Positions 1 to 6,875 are shown, numbered from the stretch's first letter. The stretch is DNA of 7,334 nucleotides from Bacillota bacterium (GCA_017577925.1 PKQU01000104.1:1-7334); one strand, 5' to 3'. Made by a program: numbers and translations. The notes: generated from the letters alone by a model not told the origin.

Positions 1-525
1 CTCGTGCGGGAAAGCCTGATCGACGTGCGGCGCATCATCTTTGATCTGCGGCCGATGAGCCTGGACGACTTGGGACTGGTTCCCACGCTGCGCAGGTACC
101 TGTCCACGCTCGAGGAACGGCACGGCTTGCCCGTTCGTTTGCGGATCGAGGGCATCGAGCGGCGGCTCGATTCGGCGATTGAGGTGGCCCTCTTTCGCCT
201 GATCCAGGAAAGCTTGAACAACGTGGTGAAACATGCCGCGGCCACCCGCGTCGAGGTGGCGGTGCATTTTTTGCCCGGGGCGGTCTCCGTGGAAGTGGTC
301 GACAACGGGCGCGGGTTCGATCCGGCGGCCATCGGGGAGGGCCACTACGGCATTTTCGGCATGCGTGAGCGGGTGCAGCTGCTCAAGGGGCAGTTTGCCC
401 TCGATTCGCAGCCGGGGAAGGGCACGTCGGTGCGGTTTACCGTGCCCGTCGGGGCGGCCGCGTTCATGCGCGTGAAGGATAGGAAAAGGGGGAGGGGCGA
501 TGATTCGCCTGTTGATTGCCGATGA
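1..525 (+). CDS. degS: Sensor histidine kinase DegS, C-terminal part (5' truncated by window)
   Basis: This is the C-terminal half of the cytoplasmic DegS kinase, which phosphorylates DegU to control exoenzymes, competence and motility in Bacilli. The frame is open from base 1, so the start, the sensing region and the phospho-accepting His lie upstream. Counting from the Val at base 4 as residue 1, residues 8-28 (VRRIIFDLRPMSLDDLGLVP) match the end of the HisKA_3 dimerisation domain and are very DegS-like. A HATPase_c domain follows: N box around Asn72-Asn73 (QESLNNVVKHA), G1 box DNGRG (100-104), a GIFGMRER stretch at 116-123, and GKGTS at 138-142. After the last domain strand (FTVPV) there is an unusual basic tail of about 25 residues, read through the degU ribosome binding site. 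The stop (523-525) is 26 nt inside degU, so the two are probably translationally coupled. Family assignment is firm; the tail's function is unknown. Confidence 0.93.
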   Translation, partial: LVRESLIDVRRIIFDLRPMSLDDLGLVPTLRRYLSTLEERHGLPVRLRIEGIERRLDSAIEVALFRLIQESLNNVVKHAAATRVEVAVHFLPGAVSVEVVDNGRGFDPAAIGEGHYGIFGMRERVQLLKGQFALDSQPGKGTSVRFTVPVGAAAFMRVKDRKRGRGDDSPVDCR

Positions 526-1189
526 TCACAAGCTGTTCCGGGACGGCCTGCGGCGCATTCTGGAAATGGAAGAGGACCTGGTTGTTGTCGGCGAGGCCAG
601 CGACGGCGAGGAAGCGTGCCGGATGGCCGCGGCGCTGCGCCCGGAGGTGGTGCTGATGGACATCAGCATGCCGACGGTAAATGGTGTCGAGGCGACGGAA
701 TACATTGTTCGCACGGTTCCGGACTGCCGCGTGATCATCCTGTCCATCCACGATGACGAGGCCTATGTGTACCGGGCGCTGAGCGGTGGCGCCAAGGGCT
801 ATTTGCTCAAGGAAATGGACAGCGAAGAACTCATCGAGGCCGTGCGCACGGTGGCACGGGGCGAGGCGTACATCCACCCGCGGGTGACGAATAAGGTGCT
901 GGATCAGCTCCGGCGCCTGCGCGAAGGGCAGACGCCGTTGCCCGACGGGGCCGCGGCGGCCTTTCTGGACGAGGAAATGGTTGCGCGCTTTCGCCAGCTG
1001 ACCAGCCGCGAGCGGGAAGTGCTGCAGCTGATGGCCGAGGGCAAGAGCAACCGTCAGATCGGCGAGGCGCTGTTTATCAGCGAAAAAACGGTAAAGAATC
1101 ACGTCAGCAACATTTTTCAGAAGCTTGGCGTAGACGACCGGACCCAGGCGGTGGTGCTGGCCATCAAGCACGGTTGGGTGCGCATTTGA
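500..1189 (+). CDS. degU: Response regulator DegU (REC + LuxR-type HTH)
   Basis: This is a 229-residue transcription factor of the NarL/FixJ family, partner of the upstream DegS. The receiver domain (about 2-120) has the acidic pair Asp8-Asp9, the phospho-acceptor Asp54 in LMDISMP, switch Ser82 and Lys104 in GYLLKE. A linker (about 121-165) joins it to a LuxR-type helix-turn-helix (about 166-229) with LTSREREVLQLMAEG and the recognition segment ISEKTVKNHVSNIF. Length and domain order equal those of B. subtilis DegU, also 229 residues. The ATG at 500 is preceded by a purine-rich GGGGGAGGGG tract (488-497), a strong though close ribosome binding site inside the end of degS. By family knowledge DegU~P controls secreted enzymes, biofilm and motility genes, and unphosphorylated DegU helps ComK activate competence; nothing in this window proves its targets. 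degV, the usual next gene, is absent. Confidence 0.95.
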   Translation: MIRLLIADDHKLFRDGLRRILEMEEDLVVVGEASDGEEACRMAAALRPEVVLMDISMPTVNGVEATEYIVRTVPDCRVIILSIHDDEAYVYRALSGGAKGYLLKEMDSEELIEAVRTVARGEAYIHPRVTNKVLDQLRRLREGQTPLPDGAAAAFLDEEMVARFRQLTSREREVLQLMAEGKSNRQIGEALFISEKTVKNHVSNIFQKLGVDDRTQAVVLAIKHGWVRI

Positions 1190-1200
1190 GCCCTCGTCAC

Positions 1201-1239
1201 CCCTCCTCGTATGGCAGCATAGCCTACAGCAGAGGAGGG
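1201..1239 (+). promoter_or_regulatory. Inverted repeat enclosing the ribosome binding site of the next gene
   Basis: CCCTCCTC (1201-1208) is an exact reverse complement of GAGGAGGG (1232-1239), an 8-bp GC-rich stem with a 23-nt loop. The right arm is itself the Shine-Dalgarno sequence for the GTG at 1246, so the folded RNA would hide it. No T tract follows, so this is not an intrinsic terminator. A role in translational control (thermosensor, protein target or coupling to degU translation) is inference. Confidence 0.45.
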
Positions 1240-1245
1240 ATCCGC

Positions 1246-1653
1246 GTGCCCAACTGGATTGTATGGGGATTGGCACTGTACGGTCTTGCGGCCCTGTGGG
1301 TGTGGGCGATCGTACCGCTGGGCCATCCCGTTTCCCGGCGGGGACCGGTTTGCGTCGTCCTCCTCGTAGAGAATTCAGGGCATATCGTGGAAGGGCTTTT
1401 GCGATCCCTTTTTTGGTGGGCGTACTGCCATGGCCGGGACCTGTGGGTAACGGTGGTGGATTTCGGGTCAAGCGATGACACCCTCGGCATCGTGCGCGGC
1501 TATGCGCGATATGTTCCGCACGGGATTGACATACGTGTAGGCAGGGCCGCATCCTGGGACGCAGACGTGATCCGGCGGCAATTCGGAAGGACGGAACACG
1601 CCCACGTGGTCGTCATCGACGCGCGCATCCCACCCCCGATTCGCGACGGGTAG
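1246..1653 (+). CDS. Small membrane-anchored protein resembling the N-terminal half of a GT2 glycosyltransferase
   Basis: The product is 135 residues. The GTG at 1246 was chosen over the earlier in-frame GTG at 1174 because a near-perfect Shine-Dalgarno (AGAGGAGGG, 1231-1239) sits 6 nt upstream; the earlier start lies inside degU and has no such site. Residues 4-23 are a hydrophobic, Trp-rich membrane segment, probably an N-terminal anchor. Residues 35-55 (VCVVLLVENSGHIVEGLLRS) and 65-88 (TVVDFGSSDDTLGIVRGYA) follow the nucleotide-binding pattern of GT-A fold family-2 glycosyltransferases (VSVVIPxxNE...VVDDGSxDxT). VIDAR (123-127) sits where such enzymes have the DxD-type motif, but the second acidic residue is missing. 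The chain ends there, without an acceptor-binding half, so it may be inactive or a partner subunit. It probably belongs to the degSU transcript, ending at the terminator that overlaps its stop. No specific function can be assigned. Confidence 0.75.
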   Translation: MPNWIVWGLALYGLAALWVWAIVPLGHPVSRRGPVCVVLLVENSGHIVEGLLRSLFWWAYCHGRDLWVTVVDFGSSDDTLGIVRGYARYVPHGIDIRVGRAASWDADVIRRQFGRTEHAHVVVIDARIPPPIRDG

Positions 1654-1666
1654 GGGTGTTTTTTTT
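1631..1666 (+). terminator. Intrinsic terminator of the degS-degU-GT2-like unit
   Basis: CACCCC (1631-1636) pairs exactly with GGGGTG (1653-1658), and eight T residues follow directly (1659-1666). The 16-nt loop has some further C/G pairing potential. The left arm and loop lie inside the end of the small glycosyltransferase-like gene, and the stop codon TAG (1651-1653) is part of the hairpin. The 6-bp stem is short but GC-rich, and the T tract is strong. Confidence 0.75.
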
Positions 1667-1668
1667 CA

Positions 1669-1697
1669 TCCATATCATGCCTGGGATATGCTACAAT
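1669..1697 (+). promoter_or_regulatory. Extended -10 sigma-A promoter for the glycosyltransferase-GGDEF-comFA unit
   Basis: TGCTACAAT (1689-1697) is a TGn-extended -10 element with five of six bases of TATAAT. The -35 position at 17-bp spacing reads TCCATA (1669-1674), a weak match to TTGACA, which an extended -10 commonly tolerates. It lies just after the terminator T tract and in a locally AT-rich stretch. Predicted transcription would begin near 1704, leaving about a 50-nt leader before the GTG at 1755. Confidence 0.65.
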
Positions 1698-1754
1698 AAT
1701 CTCGTCCTGCAGGGGATACGCGCCAATAACCAAGGTTTCGCGAGGGGAAGTTTT

Positions 1755-3017
1755 GTGGTTCGATGGCCTCGATGGATTGGATGGATCCTGCTCCTGGCCT
1801 TCGCGCTCCGCATGGCCGCCCTGACCACCTACGGGTTGGATCTCACCCTGCGCAGTGATGACGAGGGCTATGTCAACAGCGCCATCCGCCTTCTGGAGAC
1901 GGGAACCTTGACGTATCGCGGTCCCACAGAACCCGAGCGGTTTGCGTGGGAGCCGACGGTGAAGATCATGCCCGGCCAACCGCTGTTGTTGGCGATCATT
2001 TTTTTGGTGTTTGGCACGGGGATTGGAGGATTGTACGCCGCCAAAATTGTCATGATTCTGATCGGCTTGGCCGGCATTTACGGCGTGTACGCGTTGGGGA
2101 AGTACAGCTTTGGAACAGCAGCGGGGCTGATTGGCGCCTTGCTGTTGGCCGTCTCGATTCAGCATATTTTGACCGACAATTTGCTGCTGACGGAAACGCC
2201 GTTCATGACGTGTCTGATTTACTTGGTGTACTATTCTGTGCGTTTGGCTTCTGAACGCAAGTGGTCCCATTTTGGTGCGGTCTTGTTCTTCTATATTGCC
2301 GCGTTGCTCTTGAAGGCCACGATTGCCCTGTACCCGGCCGTTTTGCTGGTTTATCTCCTGCTCAAACGGTATCCTCTTTCGCTCATGGCACGGCAAGCCG
2401 CTGTGGCGGGTGCAGTAGTGCTGCTGGTGTTAGGACCGTGGTGGGTGCGCAATTACGTCCATTACGAGCGGTTCATCCCGCTCACAGCAGGCGAAGGCAA
2501 TCCGCTGTTGTTGGGCACGTACCAGGGGGTGGGGTACCCCAACGCGGAACCGCTGGAGGACCTGCTCAAACGCTTGCACGCGGAGCATGCCCACGCCGAC
2601 GCGTTCACCTTGCTGGAAGCCCAGAAGGAGGCGGCGAAGGAGCGCATTCGGCAGTGGTGGCAGTCCGACCCGCAATCGTTCTTGTATAGCTATCTCGTGC
2701 ACAAGCCGGTTCTGTTGTGGAAGGACACCTTTTATTGGATCGAAATTTTTGGTGTGCCAAAGGAGACGGTCCGACAGGTGCAACCCTATGTGGTATGGGC
2801 GGGGCTGTGCGGTTGGCTCCTGTTCCTCCTGCTGGGGAAGCGCAGCAAATTGGAGACGGCGTTTGTCGCCATGGTATTGCTGTATTTTACCGCTGTGTAC
2901 AGCGTGTACTTTGTGTTTGGCCGCTACAATACCCCGGAAATGCCGTTTTTGTTCCTCGGCATCGGGGCGGGCTTAACGGCCATATGGACGCGCGTAAGTG
3001 AATTCAAGAGGGTTTGA
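1755..3017 (+). CDS. GT39/ArnT-like polytopic membrane glycosyltransferase (PMT_2 type)
   Basis: This 420-residue integral membrane protein has the look of GT-C fold transferases of the PMT/ArnT class, which move a sugar from a polyprenyl-phosphate donor to an acceptor outside the membrane. The GTG at 1755 was preferred to the in-frame GTG at 1656: AGGGG (1743-1747) lies 7 nt upstream, and 1656 would put the start inside the terminator and upstream of the promoter. After the first membrane helix (8-24) comes the acidic loop SDDEGYV (Asp35-Asp36-Glu37), the usual catalytic site region, and later LTETPF (Glu147), the second acidic motif. Roughly ten hydrophobic helices follow, with a soluble loop around 245-315 (GNPLLLGTYQG...). 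RYNTPEMPFL (390-399) resembles the conserved C-terminal motif. The stop is 6 nt before the GGDEF gene. Base composition is clearly lower in GC than in its neighbours. Donor and acceptor are unknown; teichoic acid, lipid or protein glycosylation are all possible. Confidence 0.85.
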   Translation: MVRWPRWIGWILLLAFALRMAALTTYGLDLTLRSDDEGYVNSAIRLLETGTLTYRGPTEPERFAWEPTVKIMPGQPLLLAIIFLVFGTGIGGLYAAKIVMILIGLAGIYGVYALGKYSFGTAAGLIGALLLAVSIQHILTDNLLLTETPFMTCLIYLVYYSVRLASERKWSHFGAVLFFYIAALLLKATIALYPAVLLVYLLLKRYPLSLMARQAAVAGAVVLLVLGPWWVRNYVHYERFIPLTAGEGNPLLLGTYQGVGYPNAEPLEDLLKRLHAEHAHADAFTLLEAQKEAAKERIRQWWQSDPQSFLYSYLVHKPVLLWKDTFYWIEIFGVPKETVRQVQPYVVWAGLCGWLLFLLLGKRSKLETAFVAMVLLYFTAVYSVYFVFGRYNTPEMPFLFLGIGAGLTAIWTRVSEFKRV

Positions 3018-3023
3018 ACAACC

Positions 3024-4703
3024 ATGCGTGGGCGAAGCTGGTGGATCAAGTGGTGGGGAATGGCGTCCGTCGTGATGGCGGGATGGTGCCTGCTGGCGAT
3101 GCGGGTACCGCCTGCCGAATGGGCCTACTGGGGATTTTTTCTCCTGCTGGCCGCGGGCGATGCGCTGTTTCCCATCGCCTTCGGTTTGTCGGCCATTTCC
3201 TTCAACTTGAGCGTATTTGTCGCGCTGTTTGCGCAATACGGGTGGCTTGTGACGGTGTGGGTGGCGGTCACGGCCAGCCTGCTGGGGCAGCTGAAGCGGT
3301 GCTGCACGTGGCGGCGCTGGCTGCTGCAGCTGGGCATTACGGTGATGAGCCTGCTGGCCGGCGCGGGGGCGTACCACGCGTGTTGGGGTGTAGCGAAGCG
3401 CGTGCTGCCGGAGCCCCAGTGGCTGGCCCTGGTGGCGTTTGGCCTCACCGCGGCGGGGGTCCAGGCGGGCGTCCGGCGCGTCCTTCTTCACCCCCGCCGT
3501 CCGCGTGACGGGTGGGCGTCCCGGGCGCGGCTGTGGGCGGTTATGGTGAGTCTGTCAACCATTCCCGTCGGGCTGCTCTTTGTGACGGTGCGCCCCCATC
3601 TCGGCCTTTTGGGGCTCGTTCTGGTTGCGGTGCCCACCGCTTCCGCCTGGCAAGTCCTGCGGTCGTACGCGCAGCTATTGTACTTGAACCACCAGCTCCA
3701 GCGCCTGGGCAAGGTGACCGGACAGTTTGCCGCCGAGCTGAATTACGACCGAACGGTGCGCGCCATCGGCGATGCCGTGCGGCAACTGGTGGAACAGGAC
3801 GTGTGGGGGCTGTATGTGGTGGACAAGCTGAGCGGTTGGCTGGAGCCGGTGATTGTGGAGAAGGCGAGCGGCCAGCCCCTGTCCCTTGAGGAGCTGGCCG
3901 TGTGGCAAAGCGCGTCGCAGCTGTTTCAGCGGCACCTGAACCGGCGCGCCCCGGTCGTCCTGGTTCGGGACGACCTTGGGGAGGCGATGCCGGACAAGGC
4001 GCTGGCCGCCCTATGCCTGGTGCCCCTGGTTCACGATGGGAGGGCGAGGGGGATGCTGGTTGTGGGCCGCGCAGGCATCACCACCTTTTCCCGTGTTGAG
4101 AAGATGTTGCTGGGGATCATCGCCAGCGAGGCGATCGTGGCGATCGAAAACGCCCTGAAATTTCGCCAAACCGAGTACCGCAGCCGGGTGGACGAGCTGA
4201 CAGGCCTGACCAATGCCCGCACCTTTGAAGCCTTGCTGCACGAGGCCGTTGCGCGGGCGGCGGAACGGGGCGAGTGCCTCAGCGTGGTGCTGCTCGATTT
4301 GGACGGCTTCAAGTGGCTGAACGACACCTTTGGCCACCAGGCCGGCAATGAAATGTTAAAAAAAGTGGCGCAAATCCTGCGGGAGAACGTCCGCCGGGAT
4401 GACGTGGTGGCCCGGTTGGGCGGTGAGGAGATGGCCGTGATGCTGCCGGGTGTGGGGCTGGACGAGGCGGCCGAGGTGGCGGAGCGCGTGCGGCGGGCCA
4501 TTGAACAGCAGGCCGTGATCACGGTGCGCACGTTGGACAGGGGCCACCCCGTTTCCGTTCGCGTCACCGCCAGCCTGGGCGTGGCCACGTACCCCGATGT
4601 GGCGACATCGGCGCGGGAGCTCATGCGGTACGCGGACCGCGCGATGTACCTGGGCGCCAAGCGCCGGGGGCGCAACCGCGTCGCGGTGTACGGGCGGGTG
4701 TGA
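3024..4703 (+). CDS. Membrane GAF-GGDEF diguanylate cyclase
   Basis: The 559-residue product would make cyclic di-GMP from two GTP. The N-terminal 210 residues are a multi-helix membrane region (helices near 11-27, 33-48, 55-70, 73-90, 100-122, 133-150, 170-188, 193-210) without a motif I can name, so its signal is unknown. A GAF-type sensor domain (about 230-380) and the linker KFRQTEYRSRVDELTGLTNA lead into the GGDEF domain (about 385-559). The catalytic side looks intact: metal-binding Asp425 in LLDLDGFK, NDTFGHQAGN (433-442) and GGEEM at 466-470, where the usual final Phe is Met. An inhibitory I-site RxxD (Arg457-Asp460) stands exactly 5 residues before GGEEM, so product feedback is expected. 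There is no EAL or HD-GYP domain. The ATG at 3024 is preceded by AAGAGGG (3006-3012), 11 nt away, overlapping the end of the upstream gene; comFA begins 3 nt after the stop. Confidence 0.92.
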   Translation: MRGRSWWIKWWGMASVVMAGWCLLAMRVPPAEWAYWGFFLLLAAGDALFPIAFGLSAISFNLSVFVALFAQYGWLVTVWVAVTASLLGQLKRCCTWRRWLLQLGITVMSLLAGAGAYHACWGVAKRVLPEPQWLALVAFGLTAAGVQAGVRRVLLHPRRPRDGWASRARLWAVMVSLSTIPVGLLFVTVRPHLGLLGLVLVAVPTASAWQVLRSYAQLLYLNHQLQRLGKVTGQFAAELNYDRTVRAIGDAVRQLVEQDVWGLYVVDKLSGWLEPVIVEKASGQPLSLEELAVWQSASQLFQRHLNRRAPVVLVRDDLGEAMPDKALAALCLVPLVHDGRARGMLVVGRAGITTFSRVEKMLLGIIASEAIVAIENALKFRQTEYRSRVDELTGLTNARTFEALLHEAVARAAERGECLSVVLLDLDGFKWLNDTFGHQAGNEMLKKVAQILRENVRRDDVVARLGGEEMAVMLPGVGLDEAAEVAERVRRAIEQQAVITVRTLDRGHPVSVRVTASLGVATYPDVATSARELMRYADRAMYLGAKRRGRNRVAVYGRV

Positions 4704-4706
4704 GCG

Positions 4707-6818
4707 ATGGCCCATCCGTGCTGGCTCTATGCCGTCGACCCGGGGGACGGGCAGCTTGTGCTCCGGTGGACGCCGGCGCCGGAGGCGGATGCCGCCTATT
4801 GGGCGCAACGGGGCGCGGTGCGGCTGGTTTGGGCGCGCCGGCCGGTGACGGCGCGGGAAGCGTGGGAGGCGGTGCAAGGCCAGGAAGCCGCCGCTTTCCC
4901 GGCGGATGGGGCGCGCTGGCTGGCGGTTACGGGCCCGCTCCCGGTATCGGAAAAGGCGCCGGCCGGCTTGCGTGGCGCGGGTGGTTTCCGCGACGCGCGG
5001 GCCGCTCGGTTGGCGCGTCTGGCCGGACGCTTGGCCGAGCTCCTCGCCGGGCGCAGCCTGCTGTGGGTGGAGCTGGTGGCGCTCGCCGACCGGCGGGCGG
5101 GGGCCGACCTGTGGCGCGAGGCGGCCGAGGCTGCCCGAGGAGACGGAGAGGGGACCGCTGCGGCAAGGGGGGCCCGGGGACGACCTGCGCCGGCGCGCAA
5201 CGCTGCCCCGCGGCGAGGGCGGGGTGATGCGGTTGGAGCCGTCCAGTGGGCGGCGCGCCGTCCGCTGCTCGCCGCCGCGTGGCGCATGTCGCCCCGCGAG
5301 CGGCTGCTCCTGGGCGCGGTGCAGTGGCTGGTGTTGGAGGGACGGGCCGAGCTTGTTCCGGGCGTCGTCCACGGAGCCGTGCCGACCCGGGGATGGACGG
5401 GGAAGTTGGCCCGTCTGTTTCGTCTGGCCCCCGACGCGCGCCCGGCGGGACGGTGTCTGCGCTGCGGGGAGGAGGCGGCACTGCAGGAGACGACCGCCTG
5501 CGCTTCGTGCGGCGCCGCGCGCTGCACATACTGCGCCCGCTGCCTGGCCATGGGCAAAAGCCGCGCCTGCGCGCTGCTCGTTCGTGTGGCCGCGCCGGCG
5601 CTGGGCCCCGTGCGGGAGGCCGGCGTTCCGGCGGCGCGCCTGCTGTCGCCGGCCCAGGCGGAGGCGGCGCGGGCCGCCCGCGAGGCCGCGGAGGCGGCGC
5701 TTGCGGCGCTGCGCGTGCGCGCGCAGGAGGAGGGCGACGGAGCGAACCGGATGCGGTCCGGCGGCAGGAGGCGATCCGGGTTTGTCCCCGGGTCGCATCG
5801 GCCGCCCGCCTCCCGTGAACTCCTCCTGTGGGCCGTGTGCGGCGCGGGCAAGACGGAGATGGTCTACCCGGCGATAGCGGAGGTGCTGCGCGGCGGCGGG
5901 CGCGTGCTGGTGGCCACGCCGCGGCGGGATGTGGTGCTGGAGCTGGTTCCTCGCTTGGCGCGCGACTTTGCCGGCGTGCGGGTGGTCGGCCAGTACGGGG
6001 GAAGCCCCGAGACGTGGGCGAGCGGCGACATCGTTGTGGCCACGACGCACCAGTGCCTGCGCTGGCGACGCGCCTTTGCGCTGGCGGTTGTCGACGAGGT
6101 GGACGCCTTCCCGTTTCACCATGATCCCATGCTGCCGCGGGCCGTGGCCCAGGCCCTCGCGCCGGGCGGCTGCGTGCTGTACCTGAGCGCGACGCCACCG
6201 GGCGACCTCCTGGCCCGTGCGCGGCGCGGGGAGGTGTCCGTGGTGCGCGTGCCCGTGCGCCATCACGGGTATCCCCTGCCCGAACCCTGCTTGGTGCGCG
6301 CATCCCGGCTGCTCCGGCGGGTTCGTGCCGGGCGTCCCGTTCCCGAGGTCCTCGATCGCGTGGGCGCCACGCTGGCTGCCGGCCGGCGCCTCTTCTGCTT
6401 CGTGCCGCGGGTGGAGGACGTGGCCGTTGTGGTCGCATACCTGCGCCGCTTTGCGGCGGAACGCAGGTGGCCCGTCGCGCTGCCGCACGGGATCGACGGC
6501 ACCCATGCCGCCGACCCGCGGCGCGGGGCGGTGGTGCGCGCCTTTCGTGAGGGGACCGTGCGCGTCGTGGTGACGACAACCATTCTCGAGCGGGGCGTCA
6601 CCGTGCCTCAGGCCGATTGCCTCGTGCTGGCCGCCGACCACGCCGTCTTCGACGAGGCGGCCCTGGTGCAGATCGCCGGGCGGGTGGGCCGTGCCGCCGA
6701 TGACCCGACGGGGCGGGTGTGGTTTGTGGCCGAGCGGCCCACGGCGGCCCAGCGCCGGGCGCGCGCCCACATCCGCGCGATGAACCGCCTGGCACGGCGG
6801 TATCGGTCGGGGACATGA
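4707..6818 (+). CDS. comFA: ComFA, DNA-uptake ATPase/helicase of late competence, long form
   Basis: ComFA is a membrane-associated superfamily 2 ATPase thought to drive single-stranded DNA through the ComEC channel during transformation. The 703-residue product has the ComFA signatures: Q-motif-like LSPAQ (313-317), Walker A CGAGKTEM (378-385), Walker B VVDEVDAFPF (461-470), SAT at 494-496, motif V TTTILERGVTVP (623-634) and motif VI QIAGRVGR (655-662). Before the helicase core is a cysteine cluster (Cys250, 253, 265, 268, 273, 276, 279, 288), the expected zinc-binding module. About 235 residues precede this cluster, making the protein much longer than B. subtilis ComFA (about 463 residues); residues 143-175 are a basic low-complexity linker and 341-368 a second one. 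The ATG at 4707 follows the upstream TGA by 3 nt with only a weak GGGCGGG ribosome site, so translation is probably coupled to the cyclase gene. No separate promoter or ComK box was seen. GC is very high. Confidence 0.95.
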   Translation: MAHPCWLYAVDPGDGQLVLRWTPAPEADAAYWAQRGAVRLVWARRPVTAREAWEAVQGQEAAAFPADGARWLAVTGPLPVSEKAPAGLRGAGGFRDARAARLARLAGRLAELLAGRSLLWVELVALADRRAGADLWREAAEAARGDGEGTAAARGARGRPAPARNAAPRRGRGDAVGAVQWAARRPLLAAAWRMSPRERLLLGAVQWLVLEGRAELVPGVVHGAVPTRGWTGKLARLFRLAPDARPAGRCLRCGEEAALQETTACASCGAARCTYCARCLAMGKSRACALLVRVAAPALGPVREAGVPAARLLSPAQAEAARAAREAAEAALAALRVRAQEEGDGANRMRSGGRRRSGFVPGSHRPPASRELLLWAVCGAGKTEMVYPAIAEVLRGGGRVLVATPRRDVVLELVPRLARDFAGVRVVGQYGGSPETWASGDIVVATTHQCLRWRRAFALAVVDEVDAFPFHHDPMLPRAVAQALAPGGCVLYLSATPPGDLLARARRGEVSVVRVPVRHHGYPLPEPCLVRASRLLRRVRAGRPVPEVLDRVGATLAAGRRLFCFVPRVEDVAVVVAYLRRFAAERRWPVALPHGIDGTHAADPRRGAVVRAFREGTVRVVVTTTILERGVTVPQADCLVLAADHAVFDEAALVQIAGRVGRAADDPTGRVWFVAERPTAAQRRARAHIRAMNRLARRYRSGT

Positions 6819-6846
6819 GTCGGAACGGCGCTCCGGTTGTCTGTGA

Positions 6847-6875
6847 TGGTCAAACGGGCCCCTTTGCGATAGAAT
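6847..6875 (+). promoter_or_regulatory. Candidate sigma-A promoter upstream of comFC
   Basis: TGGTCA (6847-6852, four of six bases of TTGACA) and TAGAAT (6870-6875, four of six bases of TATAAT) are separated by exactly 17 bp. It lies 28 nt after the comFA stop in a 191-nt spacer with no recognisable terminator, so comFC may be transcribed both from here and by read-through from comFA. The GC-rich setting makes a chance AT-rich hexamer somewhat less likely. Confidence 0.4.

Noticed and set aside
1201..1239. Inverted repeat after degU read as an intrinsic terminator
   Set aside because: No T tract follows the right arm, and the right arm doubles as a ribosome binding site; the true terminator with eight T residues is at 1631-1666.
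1174..1245. Upstream in-frame GTG start (1174) for the small GT2-like protein
   Set aside because: It is inside the degU coding sequence without a Shine-Dalgarno, whereas GTG 1246 has AGAGGAGGG at proper spacing and starts directly with the membrane segment.
464..1552. Minus-strand open frame of 362 codons opposite degU and the small GT2-like gene
   Set aside because: It lies opposite clear DegU coding sequence, has no recognisable domain and spans two plus-strand genes and their spacer.
1656..1754. Upstream in-frame GTG start (1656) adding 33 residues to the GT39-like protein
   Set aside because: It sits in the terminator hairpin and upstream of the promoter, has no suitable ribosome site, and the extra residues do not look like a membrane protein start; GTG 1755 has a good ribosome site.
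6819..6840. Short CGGA/TCCG hairpin after the comFA stop as a terminator
   Set aside because: Only four base pairs and no T tract, so there is no support for termination.
6851..6873. Possible sigma-D (flagellar) promoter, CAAA ... GCGATAGA, before comFC
   Set aside because: The distance between the two elements is about 11 bp rather than about 15 bp, and the -10 part lacks the full GCCGATAT pattern; a sigma-A reading fits better.
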